From Aquimarina sediminis (GTDB lineage Bacteria; Bacteroidota; Bacteroidia; Flavobacteriales; Flavobacteriaceae): DNA of 64,000 nt. Position numbers and translations under genes: made by a program. Under the pieces are notes generated by a model. That model saw nothing but the letters and a program-made list of their open reading frames with translations, ran no database searches and was not told the DNA's origin. The DNA lies in NCBI RefSeq assembly GCF_002895435.1, contig NZ_POYJ01000011.1, forward strand, positions 145,527 to 209,526. Direction: 5' to 3'. Shown piece by piece: positions 16,610-26,964 of the stretch. Numbering within the stretch: position 1 is the stretch's first letter; the number at the start of each line of letters is the position of its first letter.

Positions 16610-18811
16610 CTAAAATTGTTTCAAAAAGGTAATTTTGCTAATAAACTGCTGGTTTCTTTGCGTAGGATCTAATGACTGGATTTGAGTATCGTTAAACACC
16701 AGATAGATAAATGATAATGGCATATATTCCCAACTAAACCTCGTGTTCCACCCTCCTCGCTTATTAAAAGAATTATATTGGTAAAAGGTTGATAACTGCA
16801 TTCTAGGAGAAACTGCCAAACGAAGGCTTGCCGAATACAGATTTGTTTCTAGATCTTCTTCTAAAACACCAATATCCTTAAGATTATTATACTCATAATC
16901 TGCTGTTAATGCAATATGTGGTAGTGGAGCATACCGCGCTCCGGCCGTAATGGTATTTCTTTTCCCATTATAAAAACCTCCCCACTCATACTTAAGAGAA
17001 GCAGATAACTTTCTGGATCGGTCAGAATTATAACGTACAAACTGTCTTGTATAGAAATATCTTTTTTCTTCTATCTGCAGCCCTAAAGGTTTGAAGTCAA
17101 AGTTTATATTCTGCCAAGAAGGTGTTACGGCATACTCTATAAAGCTATTATCCTTAAAAAATGTATAAACAGGAAAAAGGTATAGGTTTGCTTGCTGAAA
17201 TTTTTCAGGATTTTCAAAATCATGATAGTAATTAGCAAAAAAACCAGGGTCCCAACGTCGAATCCAAGGTAGCTTCTTTGGCCTTAGAATAAAATACCCT
17301 CCTGGATTATGTTTTATAACATCATTTTGAAAAACAAACCCCGTTCCCGGGTTGTAATTCTTACTTACCACATCTGTAGACCATCCCCAATACATTTTAT
17401 TGCTTGTATATCCCGAAGATATGCTTCCTGAGGCTCCCCACTCATTTGAATGCTCATCATAGGAAGTTGAAGCTAAATAAGAAATAGTCCATTTATTTTT
17501 GATCCTAATAAAACCATCGATAGTAGCTGTGGTATTATTATTCTCTTCTACATTTAGGGTTCTACTTTTTTCATCCAAACGATGATTTAGCATCACCCCT
17601 ATATTATTTTCTTTGCCATAGTTTTGCAAATACCGAAATACTCCAAAATTGGCACTGGGGGCATTATCTGTATTTCTCTGATGAATGTATAACCCTGCCA
17701 GAGTACGTTTATCATTTCTATCTGTAAAACGTGTTCCTACATCTATTGGTGCAGGAACAGCATTAAACCTACCTTCTAATCCGATTTTTCTACTAAAAAA
17801 AGGTCTAACCAAATTACTAGAGGCTCCTGCCCATATTCCAGAATTTTCTAAGAAAAATTGTCGTCTCTCGGGAAAAAAAATATTAAATCTATCCAGATTG
17901 TTTACCGCTCTGTCTACATCAGCTTGTGCAAAATCAGTATTAACAGTGATATCTAATACAGAACGTGGGCTTATAGCCCATTTTGCATCACCTCCAAATT
18001 TTATTTTGCTATCCGTAACTTTCTCTCCTTCTGAATCTGTTCTGGCGTATTGATATAAAGAATATGGTTCTACTCTTAGGTTAACCCCTGAACCTGGAAG
18101 CTCTAACCCTTTTAACTTTGCAGCATAAGTCATTCTATAAGGAGAAAAAGATTGTGGAATCGCAGGAAAAACGGTTCGTTCATAATCCCTTCTTGCCAAC
18201 CTACTAAATGTTATACCCCATGTAACATCCTTTTTATTAACATCATACCGAATAGATGTAAAGGGTATCGCAAATTCTGCATAATATCCCTCATCTACCC
18301 TGTGGGTACGAACAGACCATAGCGCATTCCAGTCATTATCAGTACTCTCATCGTTAAAATTTTGCAAATCTCTTTGATTACCATAGGGAGTTGTCTGAAA
18401 AGACACACAATATTGTTTAAGGTTTTGAGGATCCAATTGTATACTAAAAATATCATTTTCTCCATCACTAAAGTCTCTTCTCAAATCCTGAACTCGTACT
18501 CCTTTTTTACCTAATGAATCTTTACAGAACACCCCTACATATAATTGTTTATCATCAAACAAAATACGAACCTCAGTTTTGTATCTATAGGTTCCTCCTT
18601 GCCTAGGTTCCATTCGGAAAAAATCTGTGGTTACCGAAGCTTCTTCCCAATCCTTTTCTGTTAACTTTCCATCAATTTTTATTACCCCTGTTGCACGTTT
18701 TGCATATACATTTGGGGAATCATCGGGAGGAGGAAAATTTTGACTTCTCTCTTGTGATATTCCAGCTATGCAACATATAACGATTAATACTACACTTAAT
18801 ATACTTTTCAT
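16610..18811 (-). CDS. DUF5916 family protein with CBM9-like domain and outer-membrane-barrel-like C-terminus
   Basis: The ATG at 18811 is chosen (about 733 residues). It overlaps the permease stop as ATGA and gives a signal peptide (MKSILSVVLIVICCIAGISQ), whereas the longer frame does not. Residues about 30-240 resemble family 9 carbohydrate-binding-like domains (ATGVIKIDGKLTEKDWEEA, then LYVGVFCKDS). The rest is strongly beta-stranded with a terminal aromatic residue (ITFLKQF), as in outer-membrane barrels. DUF5916 proteins are common and uncharacterised in this phylum. Its place inside the operon with ABC permeases and a TonB receptor suggests a role in moving or sensing the operon's substrate across the outer membrane. 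Confidence 0.85.
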   Translation of the reverse strand: MKSILSVVLIVICCIAGISQERSQNFPPPDDSPNVYAKRATGVIKIDGKLTEKDWEEASVTTDFFRMEPRQGGTYRYKTEVRILFDDKQLYVGVFCKDSLGKKGVRVQDLRRDFSDGENDIFSIQLDPQNLKQYCVSFQTTPYGNQRDLQNFNDESTDNDWNALWSVRTHRVDEGYYAEFAIPFTSIRYDVNKKDVTWGITFSRLARRDYERTVFPAIPQSFSPYRMTYAAKLKGLELPGSGVNLRVEPYSLYQYARTDSEGEKVTDSKIKFGGDAKWAISPRSVLDITVNTDFAQADVDRAVNNLDRFNIFFPERRQFFLENSGIWAGASSNLVRPFFSRKIGLEGRFNAVPAPIDVGTRFTDRNDKRTLAGLYIHQRNTDNAPSANFGVFRYLQNYGKENNIGVMLNHRLDEKSRTLNVEENNNTTATIDGFIRIKNKWTISYLASTSYDEHSNEWGASGSISSGYTSNKMYWGWSTDVVSKNYNPGTGFVFQNDVIKHNPGGYFILRPKKLPWIRRWDPGFFANYYHDFENPEKFQQANLYLFPVYTFFKDNSFIEYAVTPSWQNINFDFKPLGLQIEEKRYFYTRQFVRYNSDRSRKLSASLKYEWGGFYNGKRNTITAGARYAPLPHIALTADYEYNNLKDIGVLEEDLETNLYSASLRLAVSPRMQLSTFYQYNSFNKRGGWNTRFSWEYMPLSFIYLVFNDTQIQSLDPTQRNQQFISKITFLKQF

Positions 18812-20247
18812 ATTCCCTTGTTTTTCATTTTCGCATAACCAATCCATAGGAATAAAATCATTGTAATAGCAACTTTCATTATTCCTAACATGATAAGAGT
18901 ACTCCATTTTACTTCATCCTTCTTTATAGTAAAAGATGGTAATTGAGAGTAATCTTCTTCTCTTATTTGCTTATCCCAAAACAATTTCTGAAAATAGAAA
19001 TCAGAAATCTTGCTATGAAAAGATTCTATAGAGGTATGAAACTGATGAAAAGTATTGAGGTCCGTTTTTGCAATATGAATAAATATCCCCTGCATGTTTA
19101 CGGCTGGGTTTATCCAATGTAAATCTGCTATTTTTTGATTTCTTTGATACACTTGGTTATTATAGGCATCTACATCTTTTTTATGATGTATATCTTTTAA
19201 TGATGTTAATGCTGCATATGCTTTTGCTAATGTATTATTATGTAAAAGGCTATCAGAACCTCGAAGGTTAGGCTTATGTTCTAAAAATTCGTGAATAACT
19301 TCTTTTGCTTCATTATCATCATCTTCATTTTCTAGACTGGTTCTACGAGTAATCTCTGCTAGAGAGATACTATCCAATGGATATTTTGTAGATACCCAAA
19401 CATTAAGAATTGCTGGTATTACTATAAGAAACAATAACCACACTCCTGCTGCCGTAATCGCTGTAAAAGATGAATTCATTTTAAAACTTATGATACAGAA
19501 CAATACAGCAAACCAAAAAGCACAATATATAATAACACTAAGTAGCCAAAATAAAGCTGCCAGTCCATTTTCGGAAGTAAACATATTACCAGAGGTAATC
19601 AATCCTATAAATGAAATCAAAAGTGCCAACCCTGTGATCAGGAAGAAATAAAACGCTAACCTTACAACGACTATCTTGCGTATACTAACCGTCTGAATAT
19701 GTAGTAACGGCAACACTCCATTTTCTTTTTCTATAGCATATAACCCGTATGAAAATGCTATAATCAATAGAGGGAAGAGATAGATAAATACAAATGACAA
19801 ATCAAAATTGCCTACATACAATTTTACAGGATTCGCTATTTCATTTTCAAAAAGCTGATAATGCAAGCTCATTCCTGTAAGGCGATAATAATATGGGTGC
19901 AAATCACATTGCCCAATCGCCAATGCAGCATAATCATGAGGATGTAATATAGCATGATATCCATGTCTATGCCAGGCATATGCCGGATCAGATGCTATAT
20001 CTAATTTCTTTTTTTGTGTTACTGATGCTAATTCTTCTTTAAAACTCGTTTGATACTGATGAAATTCTTCTTTTTCGATCTTCATCACATCATTAATCGT
20101 TTCTCTCTGCACTTTGATCTCAGATTGTCCATAATATATCGAGTAAAGACCTAACAAGAAAGTACACCCCAACATTACTATTTGAAAAGTATTTCTAGTA
20201 AAAGAAATCCACTCATAACGCAATAATGTAATAGTTACTCTATTCAT
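18808..20247 (-). CDS. ABC-2 type permease with long periplasmic loop (DUF3526-like), second of a pair
   Basis: The 479-residue protein has one N-terminal helix (about 17-35) and a long extracytoplasmic loop. Further helices come near 150-170, 190-215, 225-260 and 270-290, then a second large soluble loop (about 300-440) and a final helix (STLIMLGIMKVAITMILFLW). This is the layout of NosY-like DUF3526 permeases. It pairs with the permease encoded just upstream (4-bp overlap) and the ATPase at 21682-22383. The transported substrate is unknown. The loops may handle periplasmic partners rather than a classical solute. Confidence 0.85.
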   Translation of the reverse strand: MNRVTITLLRYEWISFTRNTFQIVMLGCTFLLGLYSIYYGQSEIKVQRETINDVMKIEKEEFHQYQTSFKEELASVTQKKKLDIASDPAYAWHRHGYHAILHPHDYAALAIGQCDLHPYYYRLTGMSLHYQLFENEIANPVKLYVGNFDLSFVFIYLFPLLIIAFSYGLYAIEKENGVLPLLHIQTVSIRKIVVVRLAFYFFLITGLALLISFIGLITSGNMFTSENGLAALFWLLSVIIYCAFWFAVLFCIISFKMNSSFTAITAAGVWLLFLIVIPAILNVWVSTKYPLDSISLAEITRRTSLENEDDDNEAKEVIHEFLEHKPNLRGSDSLLHNNTLAKAYAALTSLKDIHHKKDVDAYNNQVYQRNQKIADLHWINPAVNMQGIFIHIAKTDLNTFHQFHTSIESFHSKISDFYFQKLFWDKQIREEDYSQLPSFTIKKDEVKWSTLIMLGIMKVAITMILFLWIGYAKMKNKGI

Positions 20248-21680
20248 AATACCAGTTTCATTTTACGAGATGAATAACTAAGAAGAACGAATACAAATAT
20301 TCCCCAACAGATTAACGATAACAACTCTATAAAATATAGACTGAGTATATCATAGCCTGTAATAGTTGTGTATTGAAAATCTTTAACCGTTTCCCATAGA
20401 TTTTTGTTTGCTTTATACTCATAAAACTCACCATATTTTGAGTTTTGTGCCATATCATTATTCATTTTCCGAACTAATTCTCGACGATAATTTTCTGTTT
20501 CTCTCTGAAAATGAATTGATGTATTAAGATCTGTCGCTGTAAGTCCCATCGATAAGTTACGAACTGCCAAATACGGTGAAACAAAACTGGATAAGCTACT
20601 TATTCGATTTTGTCTATTAAAAAGATCAATCAAGCTATCCTTATGTATATCGTATACCATATTTCCATAATCTTCTCCTTTCTGCATTCGTACTCCTTCA
20701 AAGTTTAAAGGTAATTTGTGAATTGAATCTACTTTATAACGTTTTAGATATTCTTCCTTCAACTTTTCTTCTCTAACAGTTTTTGATGTTCTATTATCCA
20801 AGCCATTTTTAATATCTCTTTGAATAGCTTCTCTATAGATTTTCATAGATGGTAAAGGATAAAAACTCTCGCCAAAATTTGCTGTAGTTTTTGGTATAAT
20901 AATCATAAAAAGAATCCAGCAGGTAAGTAAAGTAAGTAACGAATTTCTTCCTGTAGATGATCGTATGGAGACCCAAACCGAAAAAGCTACAAAAATCGCC
21001 AAGTAAACCAGGTAAATGAGTATCAAAAAAAACACTCGTAATCCAACATCAGGTATACTATCCGAATCATTGACTAAAGCCGACAAAACAAAAGCTACAA
21101 TAAAAAATGGAACAACAATGGTCAAAAGTATACTTAGATATGCCAATATTTTTCCCCAAATAATAGGGGTGTAAGAAATACCTTGGCTAACTAATAGTTT
21201 AAGAGTTCCGTTTTCTCTTTCCTGTGTAAATGCCTGAAATGCTAAAAAAATAATTAACAAAGGGATTAGCACCTGAAATACCAATGCAGCACTTAGCTCA
21301 CCAAATCGAATCATACTGCTATGAGCTTGAGCCGGGCGAAACATGAACTCATGTTGATAATGTGCTTCTAAATATACTGAAGTGCCGGTATAGGTATCTA
21401 ACCCAAAATCAAATAAGCTTAGTATTGTTTTGGGTTTAAAGACAAAAGTACCGTAGTGTGCTGCTATATGCGGATGTTTATCTCCTTGCTCTAGCCATTC
21501 TTTTCTGTTATCTTCATGAGCTTGTTCTATTAAGGTTCGTTGCTGATCATAAGCTACATACCCAGCATACAAAGCAACACTAAGAAGACTCATTATTACT
21601 ATCGCCAAAGCGGTTATTAGTCTTTGGCGTATTGCAATTTGTATCTCTTTTTTGGCAATCAGCAGTATCGTATTCATCAT
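20244..21680 (-). CDS. ABC-2 type permease with long periplasmic loop (DUF3526-like), first of a pair
   Basis: The 478-residue protein has the same organisation as its downstream partner: N-terminal helix (LITALAIVIMSLLSVALYAG), a long loop to about 125, a helix block with FQAFTQERENGTLKLLVSQG (the conserved ABC-2 coupling segment), then a large loop at about 265-425 and a terminal helix. It begins 1 bp after the ATPase stop codon and overlaps the next permease by 4 bp, so the three form one transporter unit. Confidence 0.87.
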   Translation of the reverse strand: MMNTILLIAKKEIQIAIRQRLITALAIVIMSLLSVALYAGYVAYDQQRTLIEQAHEDNRKEWLEQGDKHPHIAAHYGTFVFKPKTILSLFDFGLDTYTGTSVYLEAHYQHEFMFRPAQAHSSMIRFGELSAALVFQVLIPLLIIFLAFQAFTQERENGTLKLLVSQGISYTPIIWGKILAYLSILLTIVVPFFIVAFVLSALVNDSDSIPDVGLRVFFLILIYLVYLAIFVAFSVWVSIRSSTGRNSLLTLLTCWILFMIIIPKTTANFGESFYPLPSMKIYREAIQRDIKNGLDNRTSKTVREEKLKEEYLKRYKVDSIHKLPLNFEGVRMQKGEDYGNMVYDIHKDSLIDLFNRQNRISSLSSFVSPYLAVRNLSMGLTATDLNTSIHFQRETENYRRELVRKMNNDMAQNSKYGEFYEYKANKNLWETVKDFQYTTITGYDILSLYFIELLSLICWGIFVFVLLSYSSRKMKLVL

Positions 21681-21681
21681 C

Positions 21682-22383
21682 TTAATTATGCATATGCTTT
21701 AAATACAATCTTTCAAGGTCCTGAAAGCTAACATCTTTAGATTCAAATTTTTCTAACAACACACCTTCTTTCATAATTCCGATATGTGTTCCAGTATCTT
21801 TTGCTCTAAAAAGATCATGTGTCGCCATTAGTGTGGTAACTCCTCTCTCTTTCATACTTAATAACAATTCAGAGAACTCATTACTTGCTTTGGGATCTAA
21901 TCCCGAAGTAGGTTCATCTAGTAATAATACTTTTGCTCCTCTAGCTCTAGCCAATGCTATTCCTACTTTTTGGCGCATCCCTTTAGAATAGCTACTTACT
22001 CTTTTATGTATAAAATCTGTTTGCAACCCAGACTCTTCTAATAAATCTACGAGTTCATCTTTACTTTGGTTTTTTCCTCCTAATCCACAAAAAAAACGAA
22101 GATTTTCTAAGCCTGTCAAATTTTTATACAACATCAAATTTTCAGGAATATACGATAGCATTTGTTTGGTTTCTTTGACATGTTTGGACACATCCATACC
22201 ATTAATCATTGCTTTCCCATGGGTAGCTTTAATAAAATTCAGAAACAGGTTAATCGTAGTTGATTTTCCAGCACCATTGGCTCCTAGCAAACAAAAAATC
22301 TCACCTTCTTTGATCTTAAGGTTTAACGAATTAAGAGCCGTAAAATCCCCATACTTCTTTGTCAAATCAATTGTCTCCAGCAT
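21682..22383 (-). CDS. ABC transporter ATP-binding protein
   Basis: The 233-residue ATPase has all catalytic motifs intact: Walker A LLGANGAGKSTT (about 33-44), signature VSSYSKGMRQKVGIA (about 129-143), Walker B VLLLDEPTSGLDPKA, and the switch histidine in LMATHDL. The SYSKGMRQ signature is typical of ABC-2 and NosF-like ATPases. It should energise the two DUF3526-like permeases downstream. It starts 3 bp after the DUF4374 lipoprotein gene. Confidence 0.93.
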   Translation of the reverse strand: MLETIDLTKKYGDFTALNSLNLKIKEGEIFCLLGANGAGKSTTINLFLNFIKATHGKAMINGMDVSKHVKETKQMLSYIPENLMLYKNLTGLENLRFFCGLGGKNQSKDELVDLLEESGLQTDFIHKRVSSYSKGMRQKVGIALARARGAKVLLLDEPTSGLDPKASNEFSELLLSMKERGVTTLMATHDLFRAKDTGTHIGIMKEGVLLEKFESKDVSFQDLERLYLKHMHN

Positions 22384-22386
22384 CTT

Positions 22387-23577
22387 CTATTGCTTTAAGG
22401 TGATTAACCCGGTAATATATCCACTGGTGCTCTTCATCTTTTTTGAAACTTTTCCTGAACTAATCTCATAACTATACAGAGCATCCTCTTCTGTACCAGC
22501 AATTGGGAAAAGAACATTTTCTTCAGAAATCTGTTTCATAAATGAGGTACGAGAAGCTGCAAATGTATTAGGTAAAGAAGCATCTAAATCTCCCATATCT
22601 TGTGTTTTGGAAAGATCTATTTTTTGATATCTAAATACTGGATTAGTTCCATCTATACCAAAAAAATTATCATCATTTTCAGAAACTGTAGTACATGCCA
22701 CTCCATCTTTAAAGTAATATAATCCAAAGCACGTTTTACCAACAGCCGCCTTCAAATCAAAAAAGTACTCGGTATCAAAATCGGTTTGTCCAGCTTTGAT
22801 TCTAAGAACACCACTTGGTTTACCACTAAACAATCCTGAAGCTTGAATATAAATATCTCCTTTTTCGTCTACCGTCATAATTTCAGTAGTAAGGGTATTA
22901 AAAAGAGTAGCAGTACGATCGTCTGTTATAACTTTACTTAAGGAATTTGTATTTAGATCTACTACTGCAACTTTTGCTGTACCCGATCCTCCAAAATCAT
23001 TTAGGGCAATAAACAAATTAGAGTCTCTTATAATCATATCAGAATAAAAAAGCCCATCACCGGCATCTTTTATATTTATTTCTCCGGTAATTCTCATTGT
23101 ATTGGGGTTGAATTGAATTACTTTAGATATTCCTCCACCAACTGTGGCATACCCAGTAGTTTCATTAAGAATTTCGAGAGAAGAAAAAGAATTAGATCCC
23201 GGAATAATAATTTCTTGATCCAGAATTGCTTTTCCCTCTTTATCAAAGACATATTTTTTCATTGTAGCAGGGGCTCCAAATCCTGCAGTAAACATCGATT
23301 TTCCATCTGAGTAAATAGATGAGAATTGCCCTACTTCTGTACCCTTAGTATTATCTATTGAAGATACATTAAGATCTGTAAGTCCTTGTAAAAAGGTTGT
23401 TTTAACCTCTCCTGCCCCCGATACTATTGATAAGGCATGATTTACTTCTACTCCTGTTTCTTGCGGTATCGTAGAGTCATCATCGCTACTACACCCAGAA
23501 GTCATACTTATTGTGACCAAAATCAAAATCCTTACGATTATGTGCCTTGCCTGTTTTAGTTTCTTTTTGTTTACCAT
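22387..23577 (-). CDS. DUF4374-like surface lipoprotein
   Basis: The 396-residue protein has a basic N-terminus, a hydrophobic stretch and a lipobox ending in SMTSGC followed by SSDDD, a charged sequence common in exported flavobacterial lipoproteins. The body shows repeated beta-propeller-like blades (SIYSDGKSMFTAGFG, ILNETTGYATVGG, KVIQFNPNTMRITGEINI). It follows the TonB receptor by 13 bp and is a paralogue of the lipoprotein at 31633-32856, which also follows a TonB receptor. DUF4374 lipoproteins often accompany iron-chelate receptors and probably help capture the ligand at the cell surface. Confidence 0.82.
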   Translation of the reverse strand: MVNKKKLKQARHIIVRILILVTISMTSGCSSDDDSTIPQETGVEVNHALSIVSGAGEVKTTFLQGLTDLNVSSIDNTKGTEVGQFSSIYSDGKSMFTAGFGAPATMKKYVFDKEGKAILDQEIIIPGSNSFSSLEILNETTGYATVGGGISKVIQFNPNTMRITGEINIKDAGDGLFYSDMIIRDSNLFIALNDFGGSGTAKVAVVDLNTNSLSKVITDDRTATLFNTLTTEIMTVDEKGDIYIQASGLFSGKPSGVLRIKAGQTDFDTEYFFDLKAAVGKTCFGLYYFKDGVACTTVSENDDNFFGIDGTNPVFRYQKIDLSKTQDMGDLDASLPNTFAASRTSFMKQISEENVLFPIAGTEEDALYSYEISSGKVSKKMKSTSGYITGLITLKQ

Positions 23578-23590
23578 TGTGATTTTTGTG

Positions 23591-25966
23591 TTATGATTTA
23601 AATAGTGAAGTTTTTAACTTAAGATGCCAGGATCTTCCAGGTTTTTGAACTCCAAAATTGTCAAAAGCCTGTTGGTTAAAAATATTTTGAGTTTCGAGAG
23701 TTAGTGTGTATCTCTTTTGTTTACCTGTATAGCTTATTCCGAGATTATGAAGCCATTGTGTTGGAATAACCAATTTGTCCTCTTTTCGTCCATCAATTTC
23801 CCAATATCGAAAAAACTCTTCGACATAACGGGTAGACCACCAAAACTGCATTTTGTCTTTGTTTTTAAAGAGGTTGTTTTTAGTGATTTGCACTTCACTA
23901 TTACCAAACAGGTAAGGTTTATTGGGTAGGCGAGCTCCAAAATAACGATCATTTGAGACTCCTGAGTTTTCTTTTTTAGATCTGTTTCGCAAATCCTGAA
24001 ATGTTCCGTTTAGAGTGATGCTTAGCCATGGTAATGGCATAACACCAATTTCTCCTTCTAATCCCAAAATTCTTGTTTTTAACAAATTCTCATAGGTACT
24101 TAGAACAGGAGGAGGAACAGCCTGAAGAATAATGATATTTTCTACTTCTCTAAAAAATCCATTGATCTCGGCATTCCAAGTCTGTTTTTTAACACTGCTT
24201 CCTAGATTAATATTATGGCTTCTTTCTGGTTTTAAATTAGGATTAGCAGCTACTGCAAGACTAAAATCACCCAATGTCTCTATTCTATCGGGTAACCTAG
24301 TAGCATATTCATAAGATAATTTACCTAAAAATTCAGGAACAAATTTCCAGGAAAAAGACTGGCTAACTCCAAATGCTGTTTTTTGCTGTTCTATTTCATT
24401 AATCTCATTATTTGTTATCTCAAACCCTTTTGCTTTATATTGATATAATTTTAGAGCACTACTGGTAGTTATTTTTTTATCTAAAAAATATTTTTCTAAC
24501 CCTATTCCATTAGTAATTTTATGAATATGTACCGGGTTTTGATAATAGTCATTTCCATAAAACGCTGCAGCTACAGGGTCTTCTCCTGATCTTCTGAAGA
24601 AAGAAGCTACTCCATTAAAAATAAGTCGAGAAGTGGCAGAAAAATCATATTTGAGAAAAATTCGACCTGAAACATTTTCTCCGTTAAGTTTTAGCTTATT
24701 CTGAGAAGCAGTAATTTCTCCTCCTGATGTTCTTTGTCCTATAATTTCACCTCGCCAATTGTATATATTTAGTGTATTATCATCAAACCTGGTAATGATA
24801 CTATTATATCCAAAATACAGATTTGCATCAAGATTTTTTATCAAATCACTTTTTTGATATTGTAATGAATTATTAAAAGTAGATACTCTATTAAGTGCCT
24901 CCCCATAAGGCTGTCTCATTTCAAAATTGTGTTGAATCTCGTCATAAAGGTCTGCATACGAAAAATTAAGAGTGATCTGATCTGCCCAAGACTTATTGAT
25001 AACCCCAATATCTCCTTTGATCATATAACTTCTAAACGCATCATGAAATTTTTTGGCTGAAATACTTTCTGGATTACCCTGATCATTAACAATATTTACA
25101 TCTTCTAAAGTGTAACTATTATCTGAGTAGGTGTAGTATCCCGCCAATCCTGCTGTTACACCAGAAGGCAACACTTTTCTGGTATTTACTGTAGCTTTCC
25201 AGGTATTAAATGAACTATGCGCTACTGTCGCTTCCAGAAAATCATGCTTTTCCTTTCTTGTTACTATATTAATTGCTCCTCCTAAAGCATCTACTCCCAT
25301 CGCAACTGGGACTGCACCTTTATATACTTCCATTCGTTTAATTAGGTTAACAGGAAGCATTGCTAAAGATGAGCCAATCCCTAATTCTTCTACGGGATAT
25401 AAAAAATCCATAGGAATACCATCAACAAAGAACTTGACTTGTCTACCACTAAGTCCCTGAATAGAGATTTCTGTGGAATTACCTACACCTCCACTTTGCC
25501 TTATCTGCACCCCAGAAACTGTACTTAATAAATCTGATGTGGTTACTGATCTGCTATTAACTTTACTGGCTTCTACAATTGATACTGTAGTTGTGCCATT
25601 CTTTATTTTTGTTGCTTTAGAGGCTCCTAGTACAGTAATTTCATTTAATTGATCTGATTCTTCTATTAAATGAATAGTTATTTTTGTCTCGGGTTCAATT
25701 TTTGAAAGGATGATTGTTTTTTGTTGTGTTTGATATCCTAAATGAGATACTATAATTTGGTGCTCACCTAGATTTAAATTTCTAATCTTGAAAAATCCAG
25801 AGTCATCAGATGTCAAACTTTTATTGGCACTTGATAAAAATATATGAGCTCCAGACAATTGCTCTCCTTTTTCATTGATCACAACACCAGAAATTACTCC
25901 TTCCTGACTTAATATAGTTTCAGGAAAAGTAAAAAACACAGTTATAAAAAATAAAATGTACTGCAT
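23591..25966 (-). CDS. TonB-dependent receptor of the peptide operon
   Basis: The 791-residue protein has a signal peptide (about 1-20) and a carboxypeptidase-regulatory-like domain (about 22-105, GVVINEKGEQLSGAHIFLS). A plug follows (about 125-235, with VSGVQIRQSGGVGNSTEISI, FFVDGIPMDF and VYKGAVPVAMGVDALGG) and then a beta-barrel. It is the same length as the receptor at 29247-31622 and shares plug and C-terminal wording with it (FDNFGVQKPGRSW against FDGFRVQKPGINY), so the two are paralogues. It sits in the operon started by the 36-residue peptide, 75 bp behind the 306-residue protein, and probably reimports the operon product loaded with its ligand, by analogy with MbnT and siderophore receptors. 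Confidence 0.92.
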   Translation of the reverse strand: MQYILFFITVFFTFPETILSQEGVISGVVINEKGEQLSGAHIFLSSANKSLTSDDSGFFKIRNLNLGEHQIIVSHLGYQTQQKTIILSKIEPETKITIHLIEESDQLNEITVLGASKATKIKNGTTTVSIVEASKVNSRSVTTSDLLSTVSGVQIRQSGGVGNSTEISIQGLSGRQVKFFVDGIPMDFLYPVEELGIGSSLAMLPVNLIKRMEVYKGAVPVAMGVDALGGAINIVTRKEKHDFLEATVAHSSFNTWKATVNTRKVLPSGVTAGLAGYYTYSDNSYTLEDVNIVNDQGNPESISAKKFHDAFRSYMIKGDIGVINKSWADQITLNFSYADLYDEIQHNFEMRQPYGEALNRVSTFNNSLQYQKSDLIKNLDANLYFGYNSIITRFDDNTLNIYNWRGEIIGQRTSGGEITASQNKLKLNGENVSGRIFLKYDFSATSRLIFNGVASFFRRSGEDPVAAAFYGNDYYQNPVHIHKITNGIGLEKYFLDKKITTSSALKLYQYKAKGFEITNNEINEIEQQKTAFGVSQSFSWKFVPEFLGKLSYEYATRLPDRIETLGDFSLAVAANPNLKPERSHNINLGSSVKKQTWNAEINGFFREVENIIILQAVPPPVLSTYENLLKTRILGLEGEIGVMPLPWLSITLNGTFQDLRNRSKKENSGVSNDRYFGARLPNKPYLFGNSEVQITKNNLFKNKDKMQFWWSTRYVEEFFRYWEIDGRKEDKLVIPTQWLHNLGISYTGKQKRYTLTLETQNIFNQQAFDNFGVQKPGRSWHLKLKTSLFKS

Positions 25967-26041
25967 ATAACTGGGGTAGTTTTTTTTATGTCTCGTATAC
26001 TAGTTTCCAACATTTTTTGAATGTTACAAGTTGATATGTAT

Positions 26042-26962
26042 CTACAAAGTAATTTCATGAATCAATTCTTCTGAATTCATTTCTTCATAAATCAGTTTTT
26101 CTTCTTCAGATATACCATCCTTATGAAGAAGTCCGTTTGATTTATCCCACAATCTTTTAGATTGTTCATCCAGGCGATAAGATTCTTCCTTATCTTTCTT
26201 TAACAAACAAGTCAGTTGATCATTTTTAGATATTTCTAATACTTGTTGGTTTCTCAATAAATATGAAGGAGATTCACTTGTTAAGGAAAGTACTTCTCTT
26301 TCTTCATTGTACAATAAAAACTCTTTGTCTGAAGAAAGTTTTATTATTGTTTCTTGGAGAGGTTCTATTTCAAATACAGACACTTCTGTTTTTAGTTCTT
26401 CTCTGTCATTTTGTAGGCATGTGACTACTTTTATCGGAGTTTTCTCAGAAGAATGATTAACGACAACTGCTTTCCTTTCTTTACCTTCTACAATTCTATC
26501 CACAGTTACTTTCTCAACAAAAAAGAAATCATCAGCTATAGTTTTCGAGTACTTTATACTTCCTGAGTTATGTATTTCAGAAATAAGTGTGTATTTACCA
26601 ATTGGTCCATCTTCAGGGATTTTATATGTAAAATAGTAATGCCTTCCTGATTGAATATTCTCTAGTATTTCTATCAATCGCTCTCTTTTACATGCTCCTT
26701 CTAAATAATCTGCCAATAACAAAAGAGGAATATTTTTGTTTAAATATTTTAACTTGGGTTTTTCATTCTCTTCTACATGATCTTCAGCATCAGGCAAACC
26801 CAACACATGTTCTTCAAAGAGCATGGTAACATTTCCCTTAGGATCTTTTACTCCTATTCTCACCCATGGAAATATATGTACGTTTTTTAGCGAAGAGATA
26901 TTAAAATTCCAATGAATGGTTACTGTTTTGCCTGGGACTGTTCTTTTAGGGAAAATACTCAT
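26042..26962 (-). CDS. Unrecognised 306-residue protein, possible peptide-maturation or binding factor
   Basis: I do not recognise the family. The N-terminal half (about 1-155) is beta-rich and Ig-like (GKTVTIHWNFNISS, then GVKDPKGNVTMLFEEHVLG, then IGKYTLISEIHNSGSIKYSK). The C-terminal part (about 235-300) reads LLYNEEREVLSLTSESPSYL, then YRLDEQSKRLWDKSNG and an acidic helix. The stretch YRLDEQSKRLWD is loosely like PqqD-type RiPP recognition elements, but this is a weak resemblance. There is no signal peptide, so it is cytoplasmic. It lies 2 bp from the 159-residue gene and third after the Cys-rich peptide, a position typical of maturation proteins. Confidence 0.6.
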   Translation of the reverse strand: MSIFPKRTVPGKTVTIHWNFNISSLKNVHIFPWVRIGVKDPKGNVTMLFEEHVLGLPDAEDHVEENEKPKLKYLNKNIPLLLLADYLEGACKRERLIEILENIQSGRHYYFTYKIPEDGPIGKYTLISEIHNSGSIKYSKTIADDFFFVEKVTVDRIVEGKERKAVVVNHSSEKTPIKVVTCLQNDREELKTEVSVFEIEPLQETIIKLSSDKEFLLYNEEREVLSLTSESPSYLLRNQQVLEISKNDQLTCLLKKDKEESYRLDEQSKRLWDKSNGLLHKDGISEEEKLIYEEMNSEELIHEITL

Positions 26963-26964
26963 GG

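Noticed and set aside
26042..26962. MbnB-like (DUF692/MNIO) enzyme in the peptide operon
   Set aside because: The 306-residue protein is beta-rich and lacks the His/Glu/Asp iron-site pattern and TIM-barrel character of that family.
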